Assembly (NCBI RefSeq): GCF_003711805.1
Contig: NZ_QXCP01000001.1
Location: forward strand, 110,574 to 174,573
Direction of reading: 5' to 3'
DNA: 64,000 nucleotides
DNA from: Brachybacterium sp. EE-P12
GTDB lineage: Bacteria > Actinomycetota > Actinomycetes > Actinomycetales > Dermabacteraceae
A program made the translations under genes and the position numbers. The notes under the pieces are model-generated. The model had not been told where the DNA came from and did not search any database. It worked only from the letters and a program-made list of their open reading frames with translations. Positions 46,292 through 57,021 of this stretch are shown piece by piece; within the stretch, counting starts at the first letter, position 1; each line of letters opens with the position of its first letter.

Positions 46292-46306
46292 GGCTTTCCG
46301 AAAGCC
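46292..46306 (+). promoter_or_regulatory. Dyad in the promoter of the dehydrogenase pair
   Basis: GGCTTT (46292-46297) and AAAGCC (46301-46306) are a perfect inverted repeat with a 3-bp spacer. TAAACT (46314-46319) follows as a possible -10, 36 bp before the ATG. It may be an operator of a sugar-responsive repressor not encoded nearby. Confidence 0.45.
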
Positions 46307-46355
46307 GCTTTCATAAACTCGAGCCGCTCCCCCGAACGGCCCCGGAAGGTAGACC

Positions 46356-47348
46356 ATGACATCGACGTCACCCCCCGCCGCCCTGCGCGTCGGCATCGTC
46401 GGCACCGGCGGGATCTCCCGCGCCCACCTGCCCGGATGGCGCGAGATCGGCGCCGAGCTGCACTGCCACAGCCACGAGGGCGCCGAGGACTTCGCCGCCT
46501 CCTCCGGCGCCGTCGTGCACGGGACACTCGAGGAGCTGCTGGCCGCGGTCGACGTCGTCGACGTCTGCACCCCCACCCCGTCCCACCCCGAGGTCGTCCG
46601 CGCGGCGCTGGAGGCGGGCCGGGACGTCGTGTGCGAGAAGCCGCTCGCGCTGGATCCCGAGGTCGCGCGCGAGCTCGCGGCGCACGCCGAGCGCGTCGGC
46701 CGCCGCCTCTTCCCCGCGCACGTCGTGCGCTTCTTCCCGCAGTACGAGGCGGCGGAGCGGGCGCTCGACGCGGGCGCGATCGGCACCCCCGCCGTGCTGC
46801 GCTTCGAGCGCACCGGCTCCCTGCCGGACCGCTCCTGGTACGCCGACGAGTCGCTCTCCGGCGGCATCGTGATGGACCAGATGATCCACGACATCGACCA
46901 GGCCCTGTGGCTGGCCGGACCGGTCGAGCGGGTCTTCGCCCAGCAGTCGATCGCCGCCTCCGATTCCGCGGTCCGCACCGCGCACGTCGTGCTGACCCAC
47001 GCCTCCGGCGCGCTCAGCCACTGCCGCGGCTTCTGGGGCCCGACCGGCACCGCCTTCCGCTACACCTTCGACCTCGCCGGCGACGGCGGACGCCTGCAGT
47101 ACGACAGCGCCGGCGACCCCGGGATCATGTTCGACGCCGTCGCCTCCCACCGCCAGGCCTCCGGCGCCGGCTTCCTGCCCGACGTCTCCACCCTCCGCGA
47201 CCCCTACGCCGCCGAGCTCGTCGAGTTCATCGCCGCCCGCGCCGACGGCTCCGACGCCCGCGTCACCCCGGCCGACGGCGTCCGCGCCGTGGAGGTCGCC
47301 TCCGCCGCCCTCGAATCCCTGCGCACCGGACGGAGCATCGCATGCTGA
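46356..47348 (+). CDS. Gfo/Idh/MocA family oxidoreductase
   Basis: This is a 330-residue NAD(P)-dependent oxidoreductase. The Rossmann motif is LRVGIVGTGGISRAHLPGWREI, VDVCTPTPSHPEVVRAALEAGRDVVCEKPLAL carries the conserved EKP, and IVMDQMIHDIDQALWLAG has the catalytic-region His. Such enzymes oxidise or isomerise sugars and inositols. The second dehydrogenase overlaps its end by 7 bases. The promoter has a dyad (46292-46306). No sugar transporter is adjacent, so the substrate is unknown. Confidence 0.92.
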   Translation: MTSTSPPAALRVGIVGTGGISRAHLPGWREIGAELHCHSHEGAEDFAASSGAVVHGTLEELLAAVDVVDVCTPTPSHPEVVRAALEAGRDVVCEKPLALDPEVARELAAHAERVGRRLFPAHVVRFFPQYEAAERALDAGAIGTPAVLRFERTGSLPDRSWYADESLSGGIVMDQMIHDIDQALWLAGPVERVFAQQSIAASDSAVRTAHVVLTHASGALSHCRGFWGPTGTAFRYTFDLAGDGGRLQYDSAGDPGIMFDAVASHRQASGAGFLPDVSTLRDPYAAELVEFIAARADGSDARVTPADGVRAVEVASAALESLRTGRSIAC

Positions 47349-48358
47349 CCGCACACGACCAGGACCCCGCCGCACCCTCGGCCGCGGCCCCGCTGAGGAT
47401 CGCGCTGATGAGCTGCGCGCACACCCACGCAGCCGCCTACGCCGCCCAGCTCGCCCCCCGCGGCGACGTCGAGCTCGTCGTCGCCGACCCCGACGGCTTC
47501 GGGGACCTCCACAGGGCGCGCGTGGTGGGAAGCTACGAGGAGGCCTGGAACACCTGGCCGGGCGGCCCCGACGCCATCATCGTCACCAGCGCCAACGCCC
47601 ATCACCGCGATCTCGTGCTCGAGGCGGCGCGCCGCGGCGTGCACGTGCTGTGCGAGAAGCCGCTGGCCACCACGGTCGCGGACGCCGAGGCGATGGTCGC
47701 CGTCTGCCGCGAGGCCGGCGTGGTGCTCATGACCGCCTTCCCCGTCCACTTCTCGCCCGCCGTCCAGGCGCTGCGCACCGCCGTCGCGGACGGCACCCTC
47801 GGCGAGGTCATCGGCCTGACCGGCACGAACAACGGCAAGCTCCCCGCCGGCCGCGACTGGTTCACCGACGTCGAGCTCGCCGGCGGCGGCTCCCTCGTGG
47901 ACCACACCGTGCACATCGCCGAGATCCTCGACTCCGCCTTCGGCGCCCCCGCCACCGTCCACGCCGTCTCCAACCGGATCCTGTACGCCGACCGGGCAGG
48001 AGAGGGCGCCGAGACCGGCGGCCTGGTCACGCTCACCTACGACTCGGGCCTGGTCGCCACCATCGACTGCTCCTGGTCGCAGTCGGCCGACGCCCCCACC
48101 TGGGGCGGGCTGCGCCTCCAGGCCGTCGGCACCGGCGGCCAGCTCCAGATCGACGCCTTCGCCCAGCACGTGGGCGGGCCCGGGACGTGGCTGCCCTACG
48201 GCACCGACCTCGACGCTCTGCTGCTCGACGCGTTCCTTGACGCCGTGCGCGCGGGGGAGGCGGCTCCGCCGACGGGCGAGGTGGGGCTGCGGACCGTGCG
48301 CGTCGTCGCCGCCGCGCAGGAGTCGGTGCGCACGGGCCAGCCGGTCCCGCTCGGCTGA
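47342..48358 (+). CDS. Gfo/Idh/MocA family oxidoreductase
   Basis: This is a 338-residue second member of the family. It opens LRIALMSCAHTHAAAYAAQLAPRGDVELVVADPD. The loop that normally reads GxGxxG is 'MSCAHTHA', as in a subgroup of MocA-type enzymes. HRDLVLEAARRGVHVLCEKPLATTVADAEAMVAV and GGGSLVDHTVHIAEIL are conserved. It overlaps the first dehydrogenase by 7 bases, indicating an operon, and the two may act in sequence or as partners. The changed nucleotide loop means cofactor use is uncertain. Confidence 0.9.
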   Translation: MLTAHDQDPAAPSAAAPLRIALMSCAHTHAAAYAAQLAPRGDVELVVADPDGFGDLHRARVVGSYEEAWNTWPGGPDAIIVTSANAHHRDLVLEAARRGVHVLCEKPLATTVADAEAMVAVCREAGVVLMTAFPVHFSPAVQALRTAVADGTLGEVIGLTGTNNGKLPAGRDWFTDVELAGGGSLVDHTVHIAEILDSAFGAPATVHAVSNRILYADRAGEGAETGGLVTLTYDSGLVATIDCSWSQSADAPTWGGLRLQAVGTGGQLQIDAFAQHVGGPGTWLPYGTDLDALLLDAFLDAVRAGEAAPPTGEVGLRTVRVVAAAQESVRTGQPVPLG

Positions 48359-48400
48359 CGCAGGCGGCGGGGCCGGCGCGGGCGGCGGGGCCGCATCGCC

Positions 48401-48512
48401 TCTCGATCTCCTCCGATCCCCGCTCGATCCCCTCCGATCCCCGCTCGATCCCCTCCGACCCCGCTCGATCCCCTCCGACCCCGCTCGATCCCCTCCGACC
48501 CCGCTCGATCCC
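48401..48512. repeat. Tandem repeats of a 20-21 bp unit, about 5.5 copies
   Basis: Units at 48401-48421, 48422-48442, 48443-48462, 48463-48482 and 48483-48502, plus a half unit to 48512, follow the pattern gctcgatcccctccgacccc with one-base variation. There is no ORF or spacer pattern, so it is a minisatellite-type array. It sits right next to a 40-bp hairpin. Confidence 0.9.
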
Positions 48513-48513
48513 A

Positions 48514-48553
48514 TGAGAAGTGCTGGAATGGCGGGTCTTTCCGACACTTCTCA
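48514..48553. repeat. 40-bp imperfect hairpin between two tandem-repeat arrays
   Basis: TGAGAAGTG (48514-48522) and CACTTCTCA (48545-48553) pair perfectly. After a two-base mismatch, GGAA (48525-48528) pairs with TTCC (48539-48542) around a 10-base loop. It lies between two convergent genes, so it may act as a terminator in both directions. Its symmetry and flanking arrays also suggest a repetitive extragenic palindrome. Confidence 0.7.
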
Positions 48554-48554
48554 C

Positions 48555-48630
48555 GGGGTGGTCGGGCCGGGATGGGGTGGTCGGGCCGGGACGGGGTGGT
48601 GGGGCAGGGATGGGGTGGCCGGGCCGGCCG
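48555..48630. repeat. Tandem repeats of a 19-bp unit, about 4 copies
   Basis: Units at 48555-48573, 48574-48592 and 48593-48611 read ggggtggtcgggccgggat with small changes, and a fourth degenerate copy follows. The unit is unrelated to the one on the other side of the hairpin. It ends just before the stop of the Lrp gene at 48648. Confidence 0.85.
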
Positions 48631-48647
48631 GGACGGCGCGAGCTCGC

Positions 48648-49118
48648 TCATCCCTCCAGGTCGCGCTCGAGCACCGGGGCGAGGCGGAAGGGGATCAGCT
48701 CGCCCATCGCGAGCGAGGTGTCGGTGCGGATCACGCCCTCGCAGCCCAGGATCAGCTTGTTCACCCGGTAGAGGTCGTCGGTGTCGCGGCACACGCAGCG
48801 CACCAGGATGTCGTTCAGTCCGCTGAGCCCGTGCACCTGGACCACCTCGGGGATCTCCCGCAGCTGCGCGATCACGTGCTCGAGGCGCGGCTGATCCACC
48901 TGCGTCTCCATGAAGGCGGTCAGCGGATAGCCGAGGGAGGCGGCGTGCAGGCGCCGGTCGTAGCCCTGCAGGGCCTGCCCCGCCTCGAGCGCGGCCAGGC
49001 GCGCCTGGATCGTGTTGCGGCTCATCCCGAGGGACTGCGCGAGGGAGACGATCGTGGCCCGCGGGTTCTCCGTCATGGCCAGGAGGATGCGTCGGTCGGT
49101 GTCATCGACGGTGTGCAT
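48648..49118 (-). CDS. bkdR: Lrp/AsnC regulator of the branched-chain operon
   Basis: This 156-residue Lrp family protein reads MHTVDDTDRRILLAMTENPRATIVSLAQSLGMSRNTIQARLAALEAGQALQGYDRRL (winged helix). Its ligand-binding part runs GYPLTAFMETQVDQPRLEHVIAQLREIPEVVQVHGLSGLNDILVRCVCRDTDDLYRVNKLIL. It is divergent from the BCKDH genes, the arrangement of BkdR, which activates branched-chain catabolism in response to branched-chain amino acids. The gene symbol is by position and family. A 19-bp dyad (49165-49183) lies in the shared region. Confidence 0.88.
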   Translation of the reverse strand: MHTVDDTDRRILLAMTENPRATIVSLAQSLGMSRNTIQARLAALEAGQALQGYDRRLHAASLGYPLTAFMETQVDQPRLEHVIAQLREIPEVVQVHGLSGLNDILVRCVCRDTDDLYRVNKLILGCEGVIRTDTSLAMGELIPFRLAPVLERDLEG

Positions 49119-49164
49119 ATTGCGTGATCCTACGCGTGCGTAGCCACGAGTCCAGAGCATTCTG

Positions 49165-49183
49165 CACTCTTTTGTGGAGAGTG
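49165..49183. promoter_or_regulatory. Probable Lrp/BkdR operator
   Basis: CACTCT (49165-49170) and AGAGTG (49178-49183) form a perfect inverted repeat with a 7-bp spacer, between the divergent regulator and bkdA. The half-site is the same as in the operator of the other Lrp protein in the window (12404-12432). Confidence 0.55.
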
Positions 49184-49296
49184 ATTGTTCGGCATGCACT
49201 CCCGGCGTAGCGTGGATCGGGACGAAGACGTCCCCTCGGCGCCCACCCCTGCGCCACCCCGGCACCCACCCGGTGCCACGGATCTTGGAGGTCCGC

Positions 49297-50577
49297 ATGT
49301 CGACGACGATGTCCGCCGGCTCCACCCGGTCACCCCGGGACGAGCACCACGACCCCGCCCCGTCAGATCCCGCCGCGCCCCGTGGCGCCGCCGCGCCCCA
49401 CCCCGCTGCGGCGCGCTCCGCCGGGCCCCGCTCCGCTGCGCCCGACCCCGCGGAGCCCGACCCCGCCCCGTCGCACCCCGACCTGGCCGGCGCCGTCGAC
49501 CAGCCTCTGCAGGTCCTCGCTGTGGACGGCACCCGCCGTCCCGAGGCCCAGCTGGACCCCTGCCTGCGCGATGTCGACGAGGCGCAGCTGGCGGCGCTGT
49601 TCCTCGACATGTCCGTGATCCGGGCGCTGGACGACGAGGCCGTCGCGCTGCAGCGCCAGGGCGAGCTCGGGCTGTGGCCGCCGCTGCGCGGGCAGGAGGC
49701 CGCGCAGATCGGACTCGCCCGCGCACTGCCGGAGAGGGACTTCTTCTTCACCTCGTACCGCGAGAACGGTGTGGCCTGGTGCCGGGGCGTCGAGCCCGCC
49801 GAGATGCTCAGCGTCTGGCGCGGCACGACCCTGTCCGGCTGGGACCCCTTCGCGCGCCGCATGGCCACCCCGCAGGTGATCATCGGTGCGCAGACCCACC
49901 ACGCCGTCGGCTACGCCATGGCGATGGCCGCCCGTGGTCAGGAGGACATCGCGATCGCCTGCTTCGGCGACGGGGCGATGAGCCAGGGGGACGTCAGCGA
50001 GGCGATGGTCTTCGCCGCCTCCTTCCGCGCTCCGGTGCTGTTCTTCTGCCAGAACAACCACTACGCGATCTCCGAGCCGGTGGCGCTGCAGTCCACCGTG
50101 CCGCTGTCCCATCGTCCGCTCGGCTTCGGCATCCCCTCCCTGCGTGTGGACGGCAACGACGTGCTCGCCGTGCGCGCGGCGACGCGCCTGGCCGCGGAGC
50201 GGATCCGCTCCGGCGCCGGCCCGATGTTCCTCGAGGCCGTCACCTACCGGCTCGGCCCGCACACCACCAGCGACGACCCCACCCGCTATCGCGACGAGAC
50301 CGAGCTCGAGCGCTGGCGCGAGCGCGACCCGATCCTGCGCCTGGACCGCCATCTCGAGCGGCTCGGCGCCCCCGTCGCGCAGCTGCGCACCGAGGCCGAC
50401 GAGCGCGGCCGGGAGGCGGCCGACGCCCTCCGCGACGCAGTCGCTGCCCTGCCCGTCCCCGCCCCGGAGGCGCTCTTCGAGCACGTGCTGACCAGCGAGC
50501 ATCCGGGTCTGGCGCGCCAGCGCGAGCAGCTCACGGCCCTCGAGGCCTCGCTCGCCCCCGCCGGGAGCGCGTCATGA
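49297..50577 (+). CDS. bkdA: Branched-chain 2-oxoacid dehydrogenase E1 alpha subunit
   Basis: This 426-residue thiamine-diphosphate subunit decarboxylates branched-chain 2-oxo acids with the beta subunit. Residues 1-75 are a disordered Pro/Ala/Asp-rich extension. Then come LWPPLRGQEAAQIGLARAL, FFFTSYRENGVAWCRGVEP, the ThDP motif AIACFGDGAMSQGDVSEAMVFAASF...VLFFCQNNHYAIS, and VTYRLGPHTTSDDPTRYRD with the E2/BCKDH-type substrate loop. ATG 49297 has GGAGG upstream. It overlaps bkdB by four bases (ATGA). It is the first gene of an eight-gene operon. Confidence 0.95.
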   Translation: MSTTMSAGSTRSPRDEHHDPAPSDPAAPRGAAAPHPAAARSAGPRSAAPDPAEPDPAPSHPDLAGAVDQPLQVLAVDGTRRPEAQLDPCLRDVDEAQLAALFLDMSVIRALDDEAVALQRQGELGLWPPLRGQEAAQIGLARALPERDFFFTSYRENGVAWCRGVEPAEMLSVWRGTTLSGWDPFARRMATPQVIIGAQTHHAVGYAMAMAARGQEDIAIACFGDGAMSQGDVSEAMVFAASFRAPVLFFCQNNHYAISEPVALQSTVPLSHRPLGFGIPSLRVDGNDVLAVRAATRLAAERIRSGAGPMFLEAVTYRLGPHTTSDDPTRYRDETELERWRERDPILRLDRHLERLGAPVAQLRTEADERGREAADALRDAVAALPVPAPEALFEHVLTSEHPGLARQREQLTALEASLAPAGSAS

Positions 50578-51565
50578 CGACCATGACCATGGCCGCCGCG
50601 CTGAACGCCGCGCTCGCCGACGCCCTCGCCGCGGACGAGGACGTGCTGCTGATCGGCGAGGACATCGGCACCCTCGGCGGGGTCTTCCGCATCACCGACG
50701 GCCTGCAGGACCGCTTCGGCGCCGAGCGCGTGATCGACGCGCCGCTGGCCGAGTCCGGGATCGTCGGCACCTCCGTCGGCATGGCCTATGCAGGCCGGCG
50801 CCCGGTGTGCGAGATCCAGTTCGACGGCTTCGTGTTCCCGGCCTTCGACCAGCTCGTCGCCCAGGTCGCGCGCCTGCACTATCGCACCGGCGGGCGGGTG
50901 CGGATGCCGCTGGTGATCCGGATCCCCTTCGGCGGCGGGATCGGCGCGGTCGAGCACCACTCCGAGTCCCCGGAGGCGTTCTTCGCCCACACCCCCGGCC
51001 TGCGCGTGGTCACCGTCGCCGACCCCCAGGACGCCTGCTCGACGATGCGCGCCGCGATCGCCTGCGACGACCCCGTCATCCTCCTCGAGCCCAAGCGCCG
51101 CTACTGGGGCAAGGGCGAGGTCGACACGTCCCTCACCGCCGATCTGGACTCCGCCCGCGTGCTGCGCCGCGGCCGCGACGCGACCCTCGTCGCCTACGGC
51201 CCGCTCGTGGTCACCGCGCTCGAGGCGGCTGCGGCGGCGGAGGACGACGGCATCGACCTCGAGGTGATCGATCTGCGCTCGCTCGCGCCGCTGGACCGCG
51301 ACACGGTCGCCGCGAGCGTGCGACGCACCGGGCGGCTGGTCGTCGCCCACGAGGCGTCCGGCACCGTCTCCCTCTCCTCCGAGGTGATCACCTGCGTGAT
51401 CGAGGACTGCTTCGAGCACCTCGAGGCCGCGCCCGAGCGCGTCACCGGCTATGACGTCCCCTACCCGCCGGCGGCGCTCGAGGACCACCACCTGCCCGGC
51501 ATCGACCGGATCCTGGACGCGGTGGACCGCACGCTCGGCCGCCGCAGCTCGCGAGAGGCGGCGTG

Positions 51566-51566
<1 letters not shown>
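50574..51566 (+). CDS. bkdB: Branched-chain 2-oxoacid dehydrogenase E1 beta subunit
   Basis: This 330-residue E1 beta reads MTMAAALNAALADALAADEDVLLIGEDIGTLGGVFRITDGLQDRFGAERVIDAPLAESGIVGTSVGMA. GRRPVCEIQFDGFVFPAFDQLV, HHSESPEAFFAHTPGLRVV and DPVILLEPKRRYWGKGEVD follow, typical of the alpha2beta2 E1 of branched-chain complexes. It overlaps bkdA and bkdC at its ends, consistent with equal expression. Confidence 0.96.
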
Positions 51567-52950
<1,384 letters not shown>

Positions 52951-52954
<4 letters not shown>

Positions 52955-54576
52955 GGGCCGTGGAACAGCTGCGCACCGCCGTCGACCCCGCCTCGCCCAC
53001 CGCGATCGCCCGCGCCGAGGCGATGGACGCCCTGGTCGCCGAGCTGCGGGAGCGTCTCGCCGCCGCGTCCCGGGGCGGGAGCGAACAGGCGCGGGCGAAG
53101 CACCGTGCCCGCGGGAAGCTCCTGGCGCGCGAACGGATCGACCGCCTGCTCGATCCCGGCAGCCCCTTCCTCGAGATCGCCCCACTGGCCGCCGAGGGGA
53201 TGTACGACCGGGCCGCGCCGAGCGCCGGGGTGATCGCCGGGATCGGGATGATCCACGGCCGCCACTGCCTCGTCCTCGCCAACGACGCGACCGTCAAGGG
53301 CGGCACCTACTTCCCGATGACCGTGAAGAAGCACCTGCGCGCCCAGGAGATCGCCGCCGAGAACCACCTGCCCTGCCTCTACCTCGTCGACTCGGGCGGC
53401 GCGTATCTGCCGATGCAGGACGAGGTCTTCCCCGACCGCGACCACTTCGGCCGGATCTTCTACCACCAGGCCCGGATGAGCGGCGAGGGGATCGCGCAGC
53501 TCTCCGCGGTGATGGGCTCCTCCACCGCGGGAGGCGCCTACGTGCCCGCCATGAGCGACCAGACCGTCATCGTCCGTGACCAGGGCACGATCTTCCTGGG
53601 CGGGCCGCCGCTGGTGAAGGCCGCCACCGGCGAGGAGGTCAGCGCCGAGGAGCTCGGCGGCGGCGCGATGCACACCGAGGTCTCCGGCGTCGCCGACCGC
53701 CTCGCCGAGGACGACGAGCACGCCCTGGCGATCCTCCGCGACATCGTCGCGACCCTGCCGCCGCCCCCGCCGTCGTCGGCCGACGGGCGCGAGCGCGCCC
53801 ACCCGCCGGAGCCCGCCGTCGACCCCGCGACCATGGGCGCCGCCGTCCCGTCGGACCTCGCCACCCCCTATGACGTGCGCGAGGTGATCGCCCGGATCGT
53901 CGACGCCGGCGAGCTCTCCGAGTTCAAGCCCGCCTACGGCACCACCCTGGTCACCGGCTTCGCCCGGATCCACGGCCACCGCGTGGGGATCGTCGCGAAC
54001 GACGGGGTGCTGTTCAGCGAGTCCGCGCTCAAGGGCGCCCACTTCGTCCAGCTGTGCGACCAGCGCGAGATCCCGCTCGTGTTCCTCCAGAACATCGCCG
54101 GGTTCATGGTGGGCGCCGAGTACGAGCGCGGCGGCATCGCGAAGGACGGCGCGAAGATGGTCACCGCCGTCGCCTGCGCCCGCGTCCCCAAGCTCACCGT
54201 CGTGATCGGCGGCTCCTTCGGCGCGGGCACCTACTCGATGTGCGGGCGCGCCTACTCGCCGCGCTTCCTGTGGCTGTGGCCGAACGCGCGCGTGTCCGTG
54301 ATGGGCGGGCCGCAGGCCGCGGCCGTGCTCGCCACGGTGCGCCGCGACCGGATCGAGGCCGCCGGCGGCACCTGGAGCGACGAGGAGGAGGCCGCGTTCC
54401 GTCGGCCGATCGAGGAGGACTACGACCGCCAGGGCAGCCCGTACTACTCCACCGCCCGGCTCTGGGACGACGGGGTCATCGAACCCGCCGAGACCCGCAC
54501 CGTCCTGGGCCTCGCCCTCGACGTCGTCACCCGCACCCCGCTGCCCCCGCTGCGCCGCGGCGTGCTGAGGATGTGA
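52951..54576 (+). CDS. accD1: Acyl-CoA carboxylase beta subunit, methylcrotonyl-type
   Basis: This 541-residue carboxyltransferase reads [95 protein letters not shown]. The CoA/biotin sites are [76 protein letters not shown]. These residues are those of 3-methylcrotonyl-CoA carboxylase beta subunits (M. tuberculosis AccD1), distinct from propionyl-type enzymes. Two GTG starts (52951 or 52960) are possible; the first overlaps bkdC (GTGA). It would carboxylate 3-methylcrotonyl-CoA in leucine degradation. Confidence 0.93.
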
Positions 54577-54583
54577 GGCGACG

Positions 54584-56539
54584 ATGAGCCTCCACAGCGT
54601 CCTGATCGCCAACCGCGGCGAGATCGCCCTGCGCATCCTCCGCAGCGTGCGTGCGCTCGGCCTCGCCGGCGTCGCCGTCCACACCGCCGAGGACTCGGCG
54701 TCCCCGCACGTCGCCGCCGCCGACGCCGCCGTGCGGATCGACTCCTATCTCGACCTCGACCAGGTCCTCGCCGCCGCCCGCACGAGCGGGGCCGACGCGA
54801 TCCACCCCGGCTACGGCTTCCTCTCCGAGAACGCGGAGCTCGCCCGCGCCTGCGCCGTCGCGGGGATCGTGTTCGTGGGCCCGCCCGCCGAGGCGATCGC
54901 GACCATGGGCGACAAGATCACCGCGCGCGAGACCGTCTCCGCGCGCGGCGTGCCCGTCGTGCCCGGACTGGCCGCCCCCGGGCTGGACGATGCGGCGCTG
55001 CTCGCCGGCGCCGCCGAGATCGGGGCCCCGCTGCTGGTCAAGCCCGCCGCGGGCGGGGGCGGCAAGGGCATGCACCGCATCGAGGACCTCGCCGCGCTGC
55101 CCGCCGCGCTCGTCACCGCCCGGCGCGAGGCCGCCGGCGCCTTCGGCGACGACACCCTCTTCCTCGAGCGCTGGATCACCGCGCCCCGCCACCTCGAGGT
55201 GCAGATCCTCGCCGACGCGCACGGGCATGTCATCCATCTCGGGGAGCGGGAGTGCTCCCTGCAGCGCCGCCACCAGAAGGTCATCGAGGAGGCGCCGAGC
55301 CCCAGCCTCACCCCCGCCCAGCGCGAGCACCTCGGCACGATCGCGATCGAGGCGGCGCGGGCGGTGGACTACGTCGGCGCGGGCACCGTCGAGTTCATCC
55401 TCGACGCCCACGCCCCCGACGAGCCGTTCTTCCTCGAGATGAACACGCGCCTGCAGGTCGAGCACGCCGTCACCGAGGCGGTGACCGGCATCGACCTCGT
55501 CGCCGCGCAGCTGCGCATCGCTGCGGGGGAGCCGCTCGACCTCTCGCAGGAGGACGTGCAGGTCAGCGGCCATGCGGTCGAGGCCCGGGTCTACGCCGAG
55601 GATCCGGATGCGGGATTCCTGCCCACCGGCGGGACCGTGCTCGACCTCGCCCTGCCCGCCGGGGCGCGCGTGGACCACGCCCTCGCGAAGGGGCTCGAGA
55701 TCTCCGCGTCCTACGACCCGATGCTCGCCAAGGTCATCGCCCACGCCGACACTCGCGAGCAGGCCCTCGCCGCGCTGGACCGGGCGCTCGCGGGCACGCA
55801 CGTGCTCGGCGTGGTCACCAACACCGCCTTCCTCCGCGCCCTGCTCGCCCTGCCCGAGCTGGGGGAGGGGCGCCTGGACACGGGCCTGATCGAGCGGAGC
55901 ATGGACGCGCTGCGCCGCCCGCCGGTCACCGCCCGGGCCCTCGCCGTGGCCGCGCTCGTGCACCGCGCCCACCTCGACGACGCCCGCCCCGCCGGGCTCT
56001 GGCACCGCCCCTCCGGCTGGCGCCTCGGCGCCGACGCCCCGTTCGCGGTGCGCTTCGCCGTGGCCGACGGGGGCGCGGCCGGCGCCGGGGCGGTCACCGT
56101 GACCCTGACCGGCCCGTCCACGCAGGCCACAGCGCGGATCGGAGAGACGGAGCTGCACCTCGGCCTGCACCCCGGGACCGTCACGGTCGACGGGGTGCGC
56201 CTGCCGCTTCGTCATCACACGACGGAGGACGCGGTGTGGATCGGGCTGCCCGGGGAGGACCGCGAGCTCGTGCTGCACCGTCCCGATCGCACCGGCTCCC
56301 GCCGCGCGAGCGCCCCGACCCTCGCCTCGCCGATGCCGGGCGCGGTCACCGCCGTGCTCGTCGCCGACGGGGAACGAGTCACCGAGGGGCAGCCGGTGCT
56401 CGTCGTCGAGGCGATGAAGATGGAGCACACCCTGCACGCGCCGAGCGCCGGCACCGTCCGCCTGCACGCCGGCGCAGGTCAGCGCGTCACCCGCGGACAG
56501 CAGCTCGCGCAGGTGCTCGCCGAGGAGGCGCCGCTATGA
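54584..56539 (+). CDS. accA1: Acyl-CoA carboxylase alpha subunit (biotin carboxylase and carrier)
   Basis: This 651-residue protein has a biotin carboxylase domain: SVLIANRGEIALRILRSVRALGL, IHPGYGFLSENAELARAC, ATP-grasp VKPAAGGGGKGMHRI, and FFLEMNTRLQVEHAVTEAVTGIDLV. A C-terminal biotin carrier domain has the biotinylated Lys in VEAMKMEHTLHAP. The region between is the BT domain. It pairs with the beta subunit 7 bp upstream, as in the AccA1-AccD1 complex of mycobacteria. The ATG at 54584 has GAGGCGA upstream and the gene overlaps the next by four bases. Confidence 0.95.
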   Translation: MSLHSVLIANRGEIALRILRSVRALGLAGVAVHTAEDSASPHVAAADAAVRIDSYLDLDQVLAAARTSGADAIHPGYGFLSENAELARACAVAGIVFVGPPAEAIATMGDKITARETVSARGVPVVPGLAAPGLDDAALLAGAAEIGAPLLVKPAAGGGGKGMHRIEDLAALPAALVTARREAAGAFGDDTLFLERWITAPRHLEVQILADAHGHVIHLGERECSLQRRHQKVIEEAPSPSLTPAQREHLGTIAIEAARAVDYVGAGTVEFILDAHAPDEPFFLEMNTRLQVEHAVTEAVTGIDLVAAQLRIAAGEPLDLSQEDVQVSGHAVEARVYAEDPDAGFLPTGGTVLDLALPAGARVDHALAKGLEISASYDPMLAKVIAHADTREQALAALDRALAGTHVLGVVTNTAFLRALLALPELGEGRLDTGLIERSMDALRRPPVTARALAVAALVHRAHLDDARPAGLWHRPSGWRLGADAPFAVRFAVADGGAAGAGAVTVTLTGPSTQATARIGETELHLGLHPGTVTVDGVRLPLRHHTTEDAVWIGLPGEDRELVLHRPDRTGSRRASAPTLASPMPGAVTAVLVADGERVTEGQPVLVVEAMKMEHTLHAPSAGTVRLHAGAGQRVTRGQQLAQVLAEEAPL

Positions 56540-57021
56540 CCCATGACCCCCGGCCCCGGATCGTGCAGCGCGGCCTGTACGCCGAGGAGCTGCAGATCGG
56601 GGTGGTCTACGCGCACCGCCCCGGCCGCACCCTCACCGAGGCGGACAACGTCCACTTCACCACGATGACCATGAACCCGCAGGCACTCCACCTCGACGCG
56701 GCCTGGGCGGAGGGCACCGAGTTCGGGGAGCGCCTGGTGAACTCGATGCTCACCCTCGCCACCGTCGTCGGCGCCTCGGTCGCCCAGCTCACCCAGGGCA
56801 CGCTGGTGGCGAACCTCGGCTTCTCCGAGATCAGCTTCCCCCGCCCCCTCCGCCACGGCGACACCCTCTACTCCGAGACCGAGGTCCTCGCCGTGCGCCC
56901 CTCCCGCTCCCGGCCCGGCCAGTCCGTCGTCTCCCTCGTCCACACCGGCCGGAACCAGCACGGTGACGTCGTGGTCCGCGCCGCCCGCTCCACTCTCATG
57001 CACACCCGGGAGGAGACATGA
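56536..57021 (+). CDS. MaoC-type hydratase of the leucine operon
   Basis: This 161-residue hot-dog fold (MaoC) protein reads RIVQRGLYAEELQIGVVYAHRPGRTLTEADNVHFTTMTMNPQALHLDAAWAEGTEFGERLVNSMLTLATVVGAS. The Asp-His pair (DNVHF and HLD) belongs to the (R)-specific enoyl-CoA hydratase motif. FPRPLRHGDTLYSETEVLAVRPS is typical of the Rv2499c group. In this context it probably hydrates 3-methylglutaconyl-CoA to a 3-hydroxy-3-methylglutaryl-CoA, replacing the crotonase-type hydratase found in other bacteria. It overlaps both neighbours (ATGA). Confidence 0.85.
   Translation: MTHDPRPRIVQRGLYAEELQIGVVYAHRPGRTLTEADNVHFTTMTMNPQALHLDAAWAEGTEFGERLVNSMLTLATVVGASVAQLTQGTLVANLGFSEISFPRPLRHGDTLYSETEVLAVRPSRSRPGQSVVSLVHTGRNQHGDVVVRAARSTLMHTREET

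Noticed and set aside
48401..48630. CRISPR array
   Set aside because: The repeats are directly adjacent tandem units with no unique spacers, and no cas genes are nearby.
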